Notes: generated by a model not told the origin, from the sequence alone. Shown: positions 35,546 to 47,462, numbered from the stretch's first letter. The stretch is 64,000 bases of DNA from Charina bottae (GCA_023362775.1 JALMGJ010000004.1:35704929-35768928), one strand, 5' to 3'. Program-made: numbers and translations.

Positions 35546-36847
35546 ATGAGTGCTATTGATTATATAATCGTCTCTAGGGATCTTCTCTCGCATGCCAAAG
35601 CCCTAGAAGTCATGCCTAAATTTGACAGTGACCACTTCCCAATCCTCCTCCAACTAAACGCCTTTACTCAACAAACACACACAGTGGACTGTTATCAACT
35701 CCTCCTAATGCCAGTAGGACGAACCTACTGTCGAGCCAAATGGACCCCCTGTCTGAATCAAAGGATAACTGGGTTGCTGACCACAGAACACCTACTGAGT
35801 CTACAGACTGCCATGACCTCAGCAACGAATCCCAATGTATTCCTGGAGAACTACCATACCATCACGCAAGAGCTCCATAAGCAACTAAACCGCAGCAATA
35901 ATGCATCCCGGAAACAAAAACACCACCATTCCAAGTCCTGGTTTGACAAGGACTGCGTCAATGCCAAAAAAGCACTCGCCTCCATCTACCAGGGTTATGT
36001 ATCCAACACTACATCAACAACTGCACAGGACCTTCTCCTTGAAAAGAGACAATATAAGCAACTGCTGGCACGCAAGAAAAGGGAAGACATGAAAAACAAT
36101 TGGACAAGGCTAATTCAAGCAGTCAAATCGAAAGATTCAGCCACCTTCTGGCATATCACATCAAGTGCCCAAAGCAATGGTCGAACTATGGCAGACTGTC
36201 ACATCCCTCCAGAGACCTGGGAGGCATACTTTCAAGATCTCTATATGGATGCCTCTGACGGAAACGGATGCCCTATGCAAAATATAGAAAATTTACCAAC
36301 GTGGCCACCTGTGACAGCAATGGAGATCAAGAACCTTGTTGCTCAACTAAGACTAGGAAAGGCCCCAGGAGAAGATCTAATCCCATCAGAGGTCATTAAA
36401 AACAATTTGGATTTCTGGACCCCCACACTAGCATCACTTTTCACCTGTATTGACAATTATGGTCGAATCCCCAAGGATTGGGGGCTTGCAATCATTGTCC
36501 CCATTTACAAAAAGAAAGGGAAAAAGGATGACCCTGCAAATTACAGACCAATCAGCCTCCTCAACACAATCAGCAAACTATATGCAAGACATTTGCAATG
36601 GAAACTCCAGATCTGGCTGGAACAAGAAAACATACTTGCCGAAGAGCAAGCCGGCTTTAGGGAAGGCCGATCCACCATAGATCAGTGCCTAGTATTACAA
36701 CACCTAATAGAAAAATACTCCTCCCATAACACAACCTCCCTATATGCCGCCTTCATAAACTTTAAAGCAGCCTTTGACTCCATTTCCAGAGTCAGTTATG
36801 GGGAAAACTGGAGGCCTCTTCAATTGACCGACGGCTACTCTACTTAA
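35546..36847 (+). pseudogene. Vingi-like LINE ORF: APE endonuclease end and RT N-terminal half
   Basis: The visible start codon at 35546 is internal: coding similarity extends upstream into 35360-35545 (for example TYLSGSKMSAIDYI around the ATG). The frame begins with the last APE endonuclease motif (SAIDYIIVSRDLL ... KFDSDHFPI, containing the conserved SDH). It continues through a linker (KSWFDKDCVNAKKAL) into RT fingers (LGKAPGEDLIPSEV, YKKKGKKDDPANYRPISLL) and EEQAGFREGRST. It loses register just after AAFINFKAAFDSISR (motif A, about 36790) by an indel, then hits a stop. Confidence 0.8.
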
Positions 36848-36852
36848 TACGC

Positions 36853-38223
36853 ATGCTCCATGAAGGGACCTCACTTAAAATAAGATGTAACCCCCAGGGC
36901 CACCTCACCAATGCCGCTGAAACCGAAAAAGGCGTCAAGCAAGGATGCATCCTGGCCCCACTCTTATTTAACTTTTACATCAATTCCATGGTGGATCATC
37001 TTCACAGCACGGACTTTCACCCCCCAAAACTTGTGGGAAGACATATTTTCACTCTACTCTATGCAGATGATGCAGCACTATTGTCAAGAACACCGATTGG
37101 CCTTAAAAGAGCACTGAGAGCATTAACACACTATTGCAACGAAGACCAGCTACAACTCAACTAACAGAAAACCAAAATCATGGCATTTGCCAAAAGACCC
37201 AAGAAACACTCCTGGAACATAGATGGCCATAAAACTGAGCAGGTCCCATGTTTCAAATATCTGGGAGTAGTCCTCCATTCTGACAATAGCAGAAAAGCCC
37301 ATGGGGACTACGTAGCTGAGACTGCACAAAGGAGCTCAAATGCCATTTTAAAATATCTCAAGTCAAGGGGTGGCCACTTCATACCTGCAGCACTCAAACT
37401 ATTTGAAGCTAAGCCAGTAGCACAACTCCTGTATGGAGCCCAACTAGGCCCCTTCTCCAACTTTACTCCATTAGAACTTGTGCAATCAAAATTCTTAAGA
37501 TCGGCCCTTCAAGTACCAAAATGCGTCTCTAATGCCACCCTGAGACTAGAGACAGGATTCATGAAAATAGAGGCAAGGGTGTGGGTGGTCATACTCAATT
37601 ATTGGCTCAGACTATCCCTTTTTCCCCTTGGCCTTGTCCCATTATCTTTGAGCAATGACTTCCAATCCAAATGGAAAGAAGCAGTGACAAACAAAATCTC
37701 ATCCCTGGGCTTCTCTCCAGGGCTGCTACTCAGCATGGGCTACGATCAGGCCAAAGCACTCATCAAACAACGGGTAATAGACACAGAACGCCAATTGGAT
37801 ATAGCCGCCTCCCCAACCTTTATTGCCAATGAATCCAGTAGGTATTGTGCCTCCCCCATGTTATACCTATCTAAACTAGAGGTACCCAACCATCGGAGAG
37901 CTTTTACATTGGCACGATGTCATGCCCTCCCATCTGCTGTCCTCGAAGGCCAATATCGAAAGATCCCTTATCAGGAGAGACAGTGCCCCTGTGACTCTGG
38001 CCACATAGAAACAACAGAGCATGTGCTCCTTCAGTGCCTGTTTTATAGAGACATTCGAACTAGTCTCATTACACCATTATTGTACAAATACCCGGGGCGC
38101 TCAGGACAATTTTATACCTCCCTGCTGCTGTCAGACAGCAACCCTACCACAACATACAATGTTGCCAGATTCTGTGCGGCAGCGCTTAAAATTCGCCGGA
38201 TGATGACGGGTACCACAAATTAG
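36853..38223 (+). pseudogene. Vingi-like LINE ORF: RT palm/thumb and C-terminal cysteine module
   Basis: Frame 36853-37164 carries KGVKQGCILAPLLFNFYIN (motif B) and LLYADDAALL (YADD at 37060-37071), then a TAA at 37162-37164. Frame 37180-38223 continues in the same register, with CFKYLGVVLHSDN (motif E region), a long C-terminal domain, the Cys-His cluster CPCDSGHIETTEHVLLQC and a natural stop. Catalytic aspartates are retained. No RNase H is evident, which fits Vingi better than classical I elements. Confidence 0.8.
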
Positions 38224-38402
38224 CCTTCAATTTTAATTTACTAATGTATTTCCAGTTATACTAATCCTATGCTCCTCTATATTTACCTAATGCCTTCACC
38301 CCCCTTTTTTCTCCCGCTCTAGACCTGCGTTTTAGATTTATATTTTAAATGTTCTATCCTCCTTATGCTGGTCTATGACCGTAATAAAGAATTGTTTGTT
38401 TA

Positions 38403-38805
38403 CCTTTTACAAATCTTTCTTATACCATTTCTGGAAGACAGCCTTTACAGTATAGAAATAATGTGATGTACCTTCAAACTGCCCTGAAAAATCTGTTATT
38501 CCCTTATTATTGTTTTCTAGCAATCTTTCTCCCAGTCCCTTCTCTGTTTTCCCTTCTCCCCAATTTTTAATAACATTTGCTGATCCTCATTGACTCTTCT
38601 ACCTGTATATTTGTACAATGCTAAACTGTGGCAAACAAAATTTGGCAAAACACTAATAATGAAGGGTCTTAAGCTTTCTGGGTCAAATAGTATATTTGAC
38701 TTTCACAATTCAGTCCTAGTTTGGAAGCAGGTTCCATAACAGACTATAAAGACTTACCAAGTGGGTTTAGGATAGCAACCCTAGTACATTAACACAACAA
38801 ACTGA
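38403..38805. other. Unrecognised sequence
   Basis: Nothing identified between the LINE 3' end and the next L2 tail. Confidence 0.4.
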
Positions 38806-38807
38806 TT

Positions 38808-38890
38808 ATTTATTTATTTATTTATGTATTAATCAAATTTAGATGGCTGCCCATCTCACGAAAGTGACTCTGGGCAGCATACAACAATGC
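38808..38890 (-). mobile_element. LINE L2 3' tail fragment
   Basis: TTTA repeats followed by GATGGCTGCCCATCTCACGA and GACTCTGGGCAGCATACAAC, the reverse complement of an L2-type tail. Confidence 0.65.
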
Positions 38891-39539
38891 AAAAGATTAT
38901 CAAAAGATTTTTAAAAATGCAAATCTATTTGTGTTAGGATGTAATCCTACAACTGAATATGAATTTGTCGTAACAGATAAAAGAGAAGTGAATGATACTT
39001 AACCCATATGAACAGATCAAACTTAAGGAGATGGCTGCATCAACTTCTCCAACCTAAATATGTGCAGCAAAATATTCATAACACATTTGCAAGTGACGTA
39101 TACAGTACTCACCATTCCAGTGCTACATGCTGATAACACCAACTGATTCATCTTTTTTAAAAAAAATAGATAAATGTCTTATTGCTACCAAACAGAATGG
39201 ACTCCAACAGATAAATAAGTTAGGAATGGTACATACTCTTTTTCATGAAAAGGTGTCAAGTGTAATCTAATCCATAGCCAGATAGGGCTAGAAAAGATTC
39301 CTGTCTGAAACCATGGAGGCCCCTGACAGTTATTACTGTATATAGTTTAGGAGTGAAGACTTTGTGAACCTCCAGTTGTTTTTGAATTAAAGCATGCAGC
39401 AGCCTTAGCCAACATTGCCCATGTAAAGGATACTGGGGACTGCAGTTCATCAAAATCTGCAGACCTGTTATGGCACAAATCATACTGAACTACACTATAT
39501 GGATATACTGTACTTGATATGATTTTAATATCCTTAGTG

Positions 39540-39722
39540 GCTTAGTTCACATATCATGCAGTTAAGCCACAATGTGGTTTGCTTGATTTAGATTTAGCAT
39601 GTTGTGTGAATCCAGCTATTGTGGTTTTAGAATTATGGCTATGGTATACAGTATGTCTGTGTGTGTGTCTATATATTGTGTGAACCCAACCAATTGTAAC
39701 TTAGTCATCAAACCATGGTTTA
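39540..39722. mobile_element. Possible DNA-transposon (MITE) remnant
   Basis: One side has TTAGTTCACATATCATGCAG ... CACAATGTGGTTTG; the other has ATTGTGTGAACCCAACC ... CATCAAACCATGGTTT, so both sides share short complementary phrases (GTTCACA/TGTGAAC, GTGGTTTG/CAAACCATGG). No clear ends or target duplication, so this is weak. Confidence 0.3.
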
Positions 39723-40083
39723 AAAAGGTAGGTAAAGGTAAAGGTACCTTTATTTTTATATTATTTAATTAATTTATATTATTTTTATATTTATTTAAAT
39801 ATTTTACATACACACATACATATACACATACATACATACATACTATAGCAGCTTCCTAAGGTTTAGATTTGGATTAGGCAAACTTTAGGCAGACTTTTAT
39901 GTGTATGTGTACTCCTATCATAACCAAATTAACTTTAATAGGTTTGCACTCATGCAATGTTATTATTTTTCAATGTTTCTCATTGCTTAGAAAATATTCT
40001 GACTTCACTATATTTTTTCATCCATAGATTTCAACTAGATAATGGAATTGCTAAAGAAAAAGATACACCCCAAGCTAAAAGCA

Positions 40084-40207
40084 ATAAAATAAAATAAAAT
40101 AAAATAAAATAAAATAAAATAAAATAAAATAAAATAAAATAAAATAAAATAAAATAAAATAAAATAAAATAAAATAAAATAAAATAAAATAAAATAAAAT
40201 AAAATAA
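40084..40207. repeat. (AAAAT)n microsatellite, ~25 units
   Basis: About 124 bp of uninterrupted AAAAT pentamers. The long poly-(ILFYF) frames on the minus strand are artefacts of the period. Confidence 0.95.
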
Positions 40208-41446
40208 ATGATACAATCCTAGGCAAACTTACTTGGAATCAAGTGTCAGTGAATTCAGTGGGATCTGTTTCTGACTAAACCTGAATTGCATTGGGCTATA
40301 AGTGATTCAAGTTAAAACCACTGCAGAAAAGCTAATAAAGACAAAATTGGTAAGAGTGGATTTCCAAATATTTTAAGATACCACGCACAGAAAATTAAAT
40401 GAGGTAACAGCACCCCCTTCTGAGAACAAATGCTGAATTTCTGAACAACCCTCACTTTACAGCATAATTGGGACTCTTTCGTTTTGGTCACTTCACTTTC
40501 TTAACCCAGCTCATTATCTCAGTCCACCTTCCTTCATGTGCAGGATATATGAAGAAAATGTGACTATAAGCAGAGCTTATGCCAACATATACAGTATATA
40601 ATATATTTAATGCATGCTTGTTAATTATGAATATAAAATTCACATTATGGTTTGAAGTAACCTTACTAGGAAGCCCTGTTCAGTTCAATAGGCAACCCTA
40701 TTTAGACTTGCAGAGGAAACACAGTAATTCATCTCTTGATTAAAATTACCGCTTTCTTGCCTGTATCTGTTAAAATAATATTTCAACAGGCACTTTGATT
40801 TACTGGCTTATTTCTTCTGTACTTTTTCTTCCAAAGTGTTCAAAACGTTTACAACATCTTCAAGTATTTTTTAAAACAGTAAATAAAACTTGATATTTAT
40901 GCCTATGTTTCCTCCCCAAGCTCAAGACAATATACATAGCATTTCTATGTCCAACTTTTCTTCACAACCACCACCCTGGTTGAGCTGAGAGATGACTGGT
41001 TCTGGAGTTTTCATGACTGAGAGTAGACTTGAACTTGGGTTTCCTAAACCTTAACTGAATATTGTAAACATTCCACCACATTGAGTCATGTACTTATTGG
41101 CTTCCTTAGGCTTGGATCCACAGACATCTTAAGCCAAAAAGCCCCCAAAGCTTTTGTGCATCCATTTGACCTTCCCAGATCCAAATCCCCCTGGATTATG
41201 GTGTAAAGCTGCAGAGGCTTCTGGAAGAATAGAGGGTTGCTTTGACTGCCATCAGCCAATTTTGGCAATTCCTCTCTCCTCCTTCATCTCCTATTTCACA
41301 TTATTCAGCATGTGTCTCTCCATCTGTTCAGGATTTTTTTCAGGAGGATATAGGTAACTGCAGAGCAGAAATGGATGGGGAAAAAAATCCTTCTATGAGC
41401 TTCTTTTCTTAAGAACCCAAGCCTAAATTTAAATGTTGCCTACAAT
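40208..41446. other. Unrecognised sequence
   Basis: No gene or element recognised; short frames only. Confidence 0.4.
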
Positions 41447-41455
41447 TCCATAAAA

Positions 41456-41790
41456 GGGGTGTGGTGGCTCAGCGGGTAAGATGCCAGGCTTGTCGACCAG
41501 AAGGTTGCAAGTTCGGAGGTTCGAATCCCTAGCCCTGCGTATGGAGTGAGCTCCCGCACTAGCCCCAGCTCTTGCCAACCTAGCAATTCGAAAGCATGCA
41601 GATGCAAGTAGATAAATAGGTACCACTTCGGTGGGTAGGTAACAGCGTTCCACGTGCATCATGCCGGCCACATGACCGCGGAAGCGTCTTTGAACAGCGC
41701 TGGCTCTTCGGCTAAGAAACGGAGATGAGCACCGGCCCCTAGAGTCGGACACGACTGCACAGATGTGCGGGGGGGAACCTTTACCTTTTT
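41456..41790 (+). mobile_element. Sauria SINE, full length, with target duplication
   Basis: tRNA-like head GGGGTGTGGTGGCTCAGCGG, B-box GGTTCGAATCCC, tail GAACCTTTACCTTTTTT. The 9-bp repeat TCCATAAAA is present at 41447-41455 and 41796-41804. Confidence 0.9.
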
Positions 41791-41804
41791 TACACTCCAT
41801 AAAA

Positions 41805-43685
41805 TGAATTCAGTATAAGTCACATAAAAAAGCAGTATAAACAAAATCAATATAAATACATAAAAAGCAGTAGACATAAATTAAACCAGTAGCCCCAAAG
41901 AAGAGCATACAACTGCGTTTGTTCATTGGCTAATTTTACCATGTTTGCCAGAATGGTCTAGTTCAGACATAAACTTAAACCAATGAAATCTTTTTGGATA
42001 ATAATCTTATAAATGGGTTCATACTACATGGAAAGTTTGGCTTTTCCCTAACCTAAGATTATAATATTAATTTTTTAAATAATCTGTTAAATTTGCCAAA
42101 TTTCCTAGATTAAGCAGAAATTATTGAAAATTCTTTATCTTGCTTTATAACTTTGAGTTATATTGATTATAGTTGTAAATTATTGCTCCATAATCTGATT
42201 TCAATACTGACTTACTTTAGTATTGAGGTAAAACTTCAGATTGATATAAAACATTCTAACATACAGATTTATATTAATGTCATTTGAAACTTTTAATGCT
42301 AATTTTAAAGTGCTTGTACATTTTTCCTCCTCTTTTTATGTTTTATTCCTTGTTTTTTTCTTTGATTGTACTTGTATAATTAATACATTTGTTTAGGCGA
42401 AATGAAGAAAACCATAAACCAATAGTTTATGACTCGTTGCATAAGTGGTCCAACCTCAGTAGCCAAAGGAGTCATTCTGTCAAGAACAAAAGTTAGTGTA
42501 ACAATAGTAGCAGCAAGGGTTCAGACTGCACAAATATACAAAACATATTCTGTTCTAACTTCATCAGCGATTTCTGCAGGGGTGCCCACTTTCCTAGTAC
42601 CTTTATTACTAACATTTTCTCATCTCCCTCTGCAAAGATAATTCAAAATACATTGCTATAAATCAAATTGCAAGGTTGTTTACAACTGTTTCCACCTGCA
42701 CTATTAAAGGGCCCTACAGTTATTTTGCACAACTTCATTAATGCTTAAGTCCTTTCCCTTGATCTAGAAAATAAATCCAAAAATTGAGCCCTTTAGTGTT
42801 TCAAGTGGCAACAGTTGTAAGCAATTCACATTAAAGTTCCATGTCATGAAGATGACAGAAGAACATTCAACCAGCCTCCTTTTGTTGATGAGTAAAAAAT
42901 TTTTGCACTGGTGTTGTGATAAGGATTCTCCCAAAAAAGAAAAAGAAAAGAAGAAATATGTAAGCAATCAATCTAACAAATCTGTTAAATATAATGGGAC
43001 AAAAAGACTGGAAGCCCACATAAATCTCAGAGAAAATTGCAAAGATGAAATCTGTGTTGAACATCGGAAGTGTCTGGCACATTTGAGTCCTGGCCCCCTG
43101 AAGATAAGACTTGAAAAAGGGATATATTGCCTATCGATAGCTCCACAGAGCATGCCCTTTTGAGCTTCAGAAATATGTTCTATTTGCCCCTCTACACACA
43201 CACACACATGGACAAAAGATGCACACACATATACACATCACTTATTAGTGTCATCTCTAAGCATGTGAGCATTTTTCCATGCCTTATTTAAGCAATATCT
43301 TGTCAAATAGGCTTTTTTAAATAAATACGAATGCTAATACTAACAACCTTTGCTGCCTTTGTTGAATTATTCAGGCAGGATTGTTAACAGAAGACACTGT
43401 TTGCTAAGATATTGATTGACTGTCTCATGCTACATTTCCTGCTATAAATATAAAGCACAATTCTTTGACTCATGAATGCAGCAACACACCTGGAGGACAC
43501 TAGCATATGCTCTCTTCTTCCATCTCCCAGCTTGCTTTCTGCAAGTGTGTTGCGGTTTCCAACCCATTACTTTCAATGGGAGATATAAACCTGTTTTCTG
43601 ACCACATAAATGTATCTAGATTCAAGCTCTATTCAAAGGACATTTTACCTTTATCTTTTCTCAAGAATGAGAAGATTAAAAACAG
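41805..43685. other. Unrecognised AT-rich sequence
   Basis: No gene recognised; a short CA run at 43193-43208. A plus frame at 42846-43163 (105 codons, lysine-rich) has no recognisable motif. Confidence 0.45.
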
Positions 43686-43689
43686 TCCT

Positions 43690-44240
43690 GTTCTTCAGGT
43701 CAGGTAATTTGTGAACAAGTTAAAATTTGTGAACAGCACAAATCCTTGAGGGACTCTACTTCTTATTCCCTTCATTTCAAACTTTGCCTATTACTCTTTA
43801 CTTTCTGCTTTTTAATCAGATAGCAATCCATTAAATAATGGATTAAATAATGGGTCCTTTTATTCTATGATCGTTATATTTACTCAAAAGGCTTTGATGA
43901 GGAATGTTGACAAGTTTTGAAAATCCAAGTTTCCAATGCTGACATCAGCTACTTCCACATGGCAGCTAACAGCACCAAAAAGCTCTAGAAGATTGGTGAG
44001 GCAGGATTTACATTTGTAGAATCCATACTGATTTTTCAAGCAATACTTGTTCTTCTGTGTGCTTAATTTTTATTTCATGACTTTTTCTATCACTTTGCCT
44101 GTAATGGAGATGAAGCTGACTGGTTTACAACTTCCTGGATACCTTTTTTTTCAAAAGTCACATCAGCTATCTTCCACTCCTCTGGAACAGGGACTGATTT
44201 GTAGGAAGACAAAAGGATATCTTCTGAAAGAACACAGGAA
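43690..44240 (-). mobile_element. CR1 LINE, RT fragment (inverted relative to the adjoining CR1 3' end)
   Basis: Minus-strand translation gives CKPVSFISITGKVIEKVMK, then QYGFYKCKSCLTNLLELF, and further left a degraded VPQG-type box followed by FTNFNLFTNYL. This is the order of CR1 RT motifs (RPVSL.S..GK..EK, QHGF..GKSCLTNLLEF, VPQGSVL.P.LFN.FINDL). Several stops and shifts. It meets the plus-strand CR1 3' end at about 44250. Confidence 0.7.
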
Positions 44241-44249
44241 GGAAGACTA

Positions 44250-44830
44250 ATTATTCCAAAGAAAACAGGAGCCTGAGAGGGCTGGCACCATGTAACTTGA
44301 AGGACCAAGAGAACCAGCAGATGGTCCCTGTCACTGGAGCTGCATAATCAATTTCAATTCTTTCCCTTGGGGGTAAATCACAAACTTCCACACCTGGAAT
44401 ACTGTGTCCAATGCAAGAAGGATACTGAGGAACTGGAAAGAGTGCAAAGAAAGTGGTAAAGGGCATGGAAATTAAATGCCTTGAAGAATGGTTAAAGGAA
44501 ACTGGGTATGTTTAGCCTAAAGAAGAGAAGGCTAAGGGGAGACATGATAGCAGTCTTCCAATGCTAGAAGGGCTATCAAAGAGAAGGGGTATAGATTGAG
44601 AGTAGGACAACAACCAATGGGTGGAAGGGAGGAAGATCCAAACTTGAAATAATGAGGAATTTCCTGACCACAATGCTGTTAAGCAATGGAAGAGTCTGCC
44701 TCTGGGAGTTGTGGGTGCTTCATTACTGGAGGTTTTCAGACAAAGTTTGGGCAGCCATTTGTCTGGGATGAAATCAGGATTCCTGCTGTGGGCAGGAGTT
44801 TGAATTAGACTTGCAAGGTCCCAGCAACCA
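44250..44830 (+). mobile_element. CR1 LINE 3' end
   Basis: Classical CR1 3'-region phrases in order: CACACCTGGAATACTGTGTC, a diverged GAGAGGGTGCAAAG-type segment, GTTTAGCCTAAAGAAGAGAA, GACATGATAGCAGTCTTCCA, GTTAAGCAATGGAAGAGTCT, ACTGGAGGTTTTCAGACAAA and a final TTAGACTTGCAAGGTCCCAG. Non-coding by stops. Together with the inverted RT segment to its left it may be one insertion with a 5' inversion. Confidence 0.8.
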
Positions 44831-44984
44831 TATGGTTTTCTGAACTCTTGCCTATCAGGATTGTTACCATGTAATTTCTTAAAATGCCCTAGAATATCTT
44901 CTTTTGATACCACAGTTGGTTTAATAGTTCCAATTCCCTCCCTGAGAAAGTCAATACAGGCTCAAGTATCTATCCTATATCTTG

Positions 44985-45427
44985 TGTTGGGATTGGTTGC
45001 CTTTTATTGTTTTTAATAATTTTGAGATCAGAGTTATAGAAATATTGAGAGATCAATGAACTGAACATTTGCAGTAAAAATGCTGCTTTTATTTTAAAAC
45101 AAAGGAACAGGAACTTACAGTTAACCCATTACTTTTCTCAGCCGAGAAAAGCACATAGCTATTTACATATGAATTACTACATAGCTGCAGCCAGTTGCCT
45201 TAAACACAAAAGGAAAATTTACAATATAAAGCCTTTACAATAACAACTTGGCATTACCTGAGTGGACAACGTTTAGCATGTGACCACTCTGACTCAGCTC
45301 ACCTATTACTTATTTGGAAATGAAACAACAGGTAACATTCTGATTGGACAGGTCAAGCCAGACCTTCAGGCACCAATAATTAACATTCCTGAGGAGGGAG
45401 TTAACATGAGCCCTCCTGACTCCAACA
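44985..45427 (-). repeat. Candidate solo LTR, 443 bp
   Basis: The block begins TGTTGGGATTGG and ends GACTCCAACA on the plus strand, so both strands show TG...CA with the short inverted ends TGTTGG/CCAACA. Read on the minus strand, an AATAAAAG polyadenylation-like signal lies close to the 3' end. No clear target duplication was found (left TCTTG, right GAAAA) and no internal retroviral sequence lies nearby, so this stays a candidate. Confidence 0.35.
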
Positions 45428-45619
45428 GAAAAAAAACTTTTCAGCCTGACTTTTAAAACAGAACTTTCCAGATTCTTTCAAAATCATAAAATATACAGTA
45501 TATAACATTGCCAACCAGTAGTCAATAGGTTCTGAGATTCAAAGACAATAGGCTCAAACCAGAGTAAATGTCAAACAAGTTTAATTGAGAAATTAAGAAA
45601 GTTACAGAGGAAAAATAAT

Positions 45620-45712
45620 TGTTGTTTTAATTGTTGGGTTTTAATCGTTGTATGCTGCCCAGAGTCACTGTTTTGAGATGGGCGGCCATATGAATTATTT
45701 AAATAAATATAT
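45620..45712 (+). mobile_element. LINE L2 3' tail fragment
   Basis: GTATGCTGCCCAGAGTCACT then GAGATGGGCGGCCATATGAA and an AAATA-type ending: an L2-type 3' tail. Confidence 0.7.
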
Positions 45713-46063
45713 GAACAGATGTACCAGACCACATCCCTTCAGCTTGTCAGGAACCCCTGGAATGACAGCAGATGGACCCCCTGTAGCTGGCGTGGCACCT
45801 TCCCTGGTCTTCAGGTCTACCCCAAGGTTCAAAGTGCCTTGGTTTTTATTGCCACCTTTTAATATTGTTTCAAAGGAGAGGGAGTATAAGCAACACAACA
45901 CCAGGGGATGGCTTGGTGGCATGTGTTATAAGTTTCTTGGTCACAACTCAGACAGTTGAACTTTGCCAAAAATATTTTAAGAGAGACACTGTTTCTAGCA
46001 TTTCACTTCTCACCCTCTGCTCTGCAGGTCCTGGACTAGGAACTCATGTCCTTCTTGTTATCT
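45713..46063. other. Unrecognised sequence
   Basis: A 103-codon frame spans the L2 tail and this stretch (45648-45959), with no recognisable motif. Nothing else identified. Confidence 0.4.
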
Positions 46064-46217
46064 TAATTGTTACAAGTGGTAATAGAGATAAAAGGCTCAA
46101 CTGCAAGAGTGATTATATACAAGTTGCAAAGCTTGTTAAGTAATTGTTACAAGTGATAATATAGATAAAAGGCTCAAAAACAAGAGTAATTAGATACAAG
46201 TTGCAAAGCTAGTTGAG
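46064..46217. repeat. Tandem duplication, 77-bp unit, two copies
   Basis: TAATTGTTACAAGTGGTAAT starts the first unit (46064) and TAATTGTTACAAGTGATAAT the second (46141). Both continue through AGATAAAAGGCTCAA and GATACAAGTTGCAAAGCT-like segments with a handful of differences. Confidence 0.85.
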
Positions 46218-46312
46218 TAACCCTCTCTAAGCAGAGGTGTAAGGTATCCATCATAATGTTCAAAGAGAGAAAAAGTGGACCACACCATTACATCTCCTTG
46301 CCATTTCTGCCA

Positions 46313-46640
46313 TGGTGACACTACACTTCTTCAGTAAAGTTAGAGGCAAAGAATTTTCCCTGCAACCTCAGAATTTTCCAAACAGATAGCAAAAGCAATG
46401 CCTTGGTAGATGTAAAATCCTTATGTTCTGAAAAATCAAAAGGGACAAATCAAAAATCAAATTAGCTGTTTGGCTGATGTCCACTTCTGCAGATCAGATG
46501 CTCTATGGAGGTGTACCTAAAGGAAAAACAATGCCGTGTTCCTGAATATTTCCCACTGTGACACTATGTTTCTGTAGTAAACTTAGAAGTGAAGAACTTT
46601 CTCTGCAATCTCAAAATACTCCTTGAACACCAACTTGCAC
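46313..46640. repeat. Degenerate duplication (~243-bp offset) containing an unclassified repeat
   Basis: GTGACACTACACTTCTTCAG (46316-46335) and GTGACACTATGTTTCTGTAG (46558-46577) each begin a ~60-bp similar segment (…AGTAAA(G/C)TTAGA…AAGAA(T/C)TTTC(C/T)CTGCAA…). Between them, 46390-46560 matches 34850-34995. This suggests an old element with internal repeats, or a tandem duplication; the family is not recognised. Confidence 0.5.
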
Positions 46641-47047
46641 TTTTTCTGCCAGTTTGTGCTCCTTTTTCTCCTTCAGCTTTCTGAACGTTAGATGGCCATG
46701 CCAGCACTTTCTGGATTTGGTTTGACCTTGTTTAGATTGTGGAATATAGTCCTCCTTAATGGGCCTCATTTTAGTTTAAATAATTTCCAGGCATAATGAA
46801 GGAACTCAAGCTCTTTTTTTTAAGAACTATTTTTTTTTAAAGAATTGATTTTTAAGAACTTTCTCCTTATGTGCTCCAAGTGATTTGTTGGACCCTGCTA
46901 GCAATTTACCTTGCAATTGCATTAATCTGGCAGCTTTGGAGCATGATCAATTTACAGGTAGGAATCTGGGAATAGAGCACTAGCTGAATAACACATATAG
47001 GCCTCATTTTAAAAGTAGAAGCCATACTGTTCGGCTATGAATCTGCC

Positions 47048-47462
47048 TATCAGGATCACGCAACCCAATGAACTCAGTGCATTTGCTTGCTGCTCCCTGT
47101 CAAACTTTCCAGCTTGCTGTTTGAATCGGCCACTCACCGATTCCTGCGCACAGCAGTTTCCCGCCGGCGGTACCAGCTAGACACGTGTCAAGATTGTTTA
47201 TAGGATGGGAGGGGGAGCATTCCAGACAGCGAGCAGAAGACGCTGAGAGCCAAGGTCATCTGCAACTGTCTGAGCCAGGTGTAGGGAGGGGGGAATGAGT
47301 ACAAACAAAAAGAATGTTTTAATTAGAGGCTTTGCGCCTTTTTCTTCAGTTCCGGCTTTCGCTGTGGTCATGTAGCATTGCTTTCATTAAACAGTTTTCA
47401 TTTTCTTACAAAGAAACTGAGTGAAGGTGTTTTATTTGAAGTTATTGCCAGTGATCGTTACA
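47048..47462 (+). repeat. 5' LTR of Ty3/Gypsy chromovirus, 415 bp
   Basis: Nearly identical to 52610-53023. It starts TATCAGGATCACG where the 3' copy has TGTCAGGATCACG (the terminal TG has mutated to TA) and ends GTGATCGTTACA. An ATTAAA signal near 47388 could serve polyadenylation. The flanking CTGCC at 47043-47047 matches 53024-53028, a 5-bp target duplication. About 8 differences separate the two LTRs by eye, roughly 2%, indicating a fairly young insertion. Confidence 0.92.

Larger units (their letters stand above)
35345..38402 (+). mobile_element. APE-type LINE of the I/Jockey group, Vingi-like, ~3.06 kb, 5'-truncated
   Basis: A non-LTR retrotransposon with the end of an APE endonuclease, RT, and a C-terminal cysteine-histidine module. 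It finishes in a short 3' UTR with AATAAAGAATTGTTTG (38383-38398). It is neither L1, L2, CR1, RTE nor R4 by motif style: RPISLLNTISKLYARHLQ, EEQAGFREGRSTIDQ and a C-terminal CPCDSGHIETTEHVLLQC. Vingi elements are known from lizards, and this is my best guess; assignment is tentative. One frameshift, one in-frame stop and 5' truncation make it inactive. Confidence 0.75.

Noticed and set aside
40031..40226. Hydrophobic FILFY-repeat frames resembling a membrane protein
   Set aside because: Translation of the (AAAAT)n microsatellite on the minus strand.
42846..43163. 105-codon lysine-rich frame as a possible exon
   Set aside because: No homology that I recognise and an equally long overlapping antisense frame; most likely chance.
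46064..46217. LTR or terminal repeat pair of a transposon
   Set aside because: The two 77-bp units are directly adjacent head to tail, which fits a local tandem duplication better than element termini.
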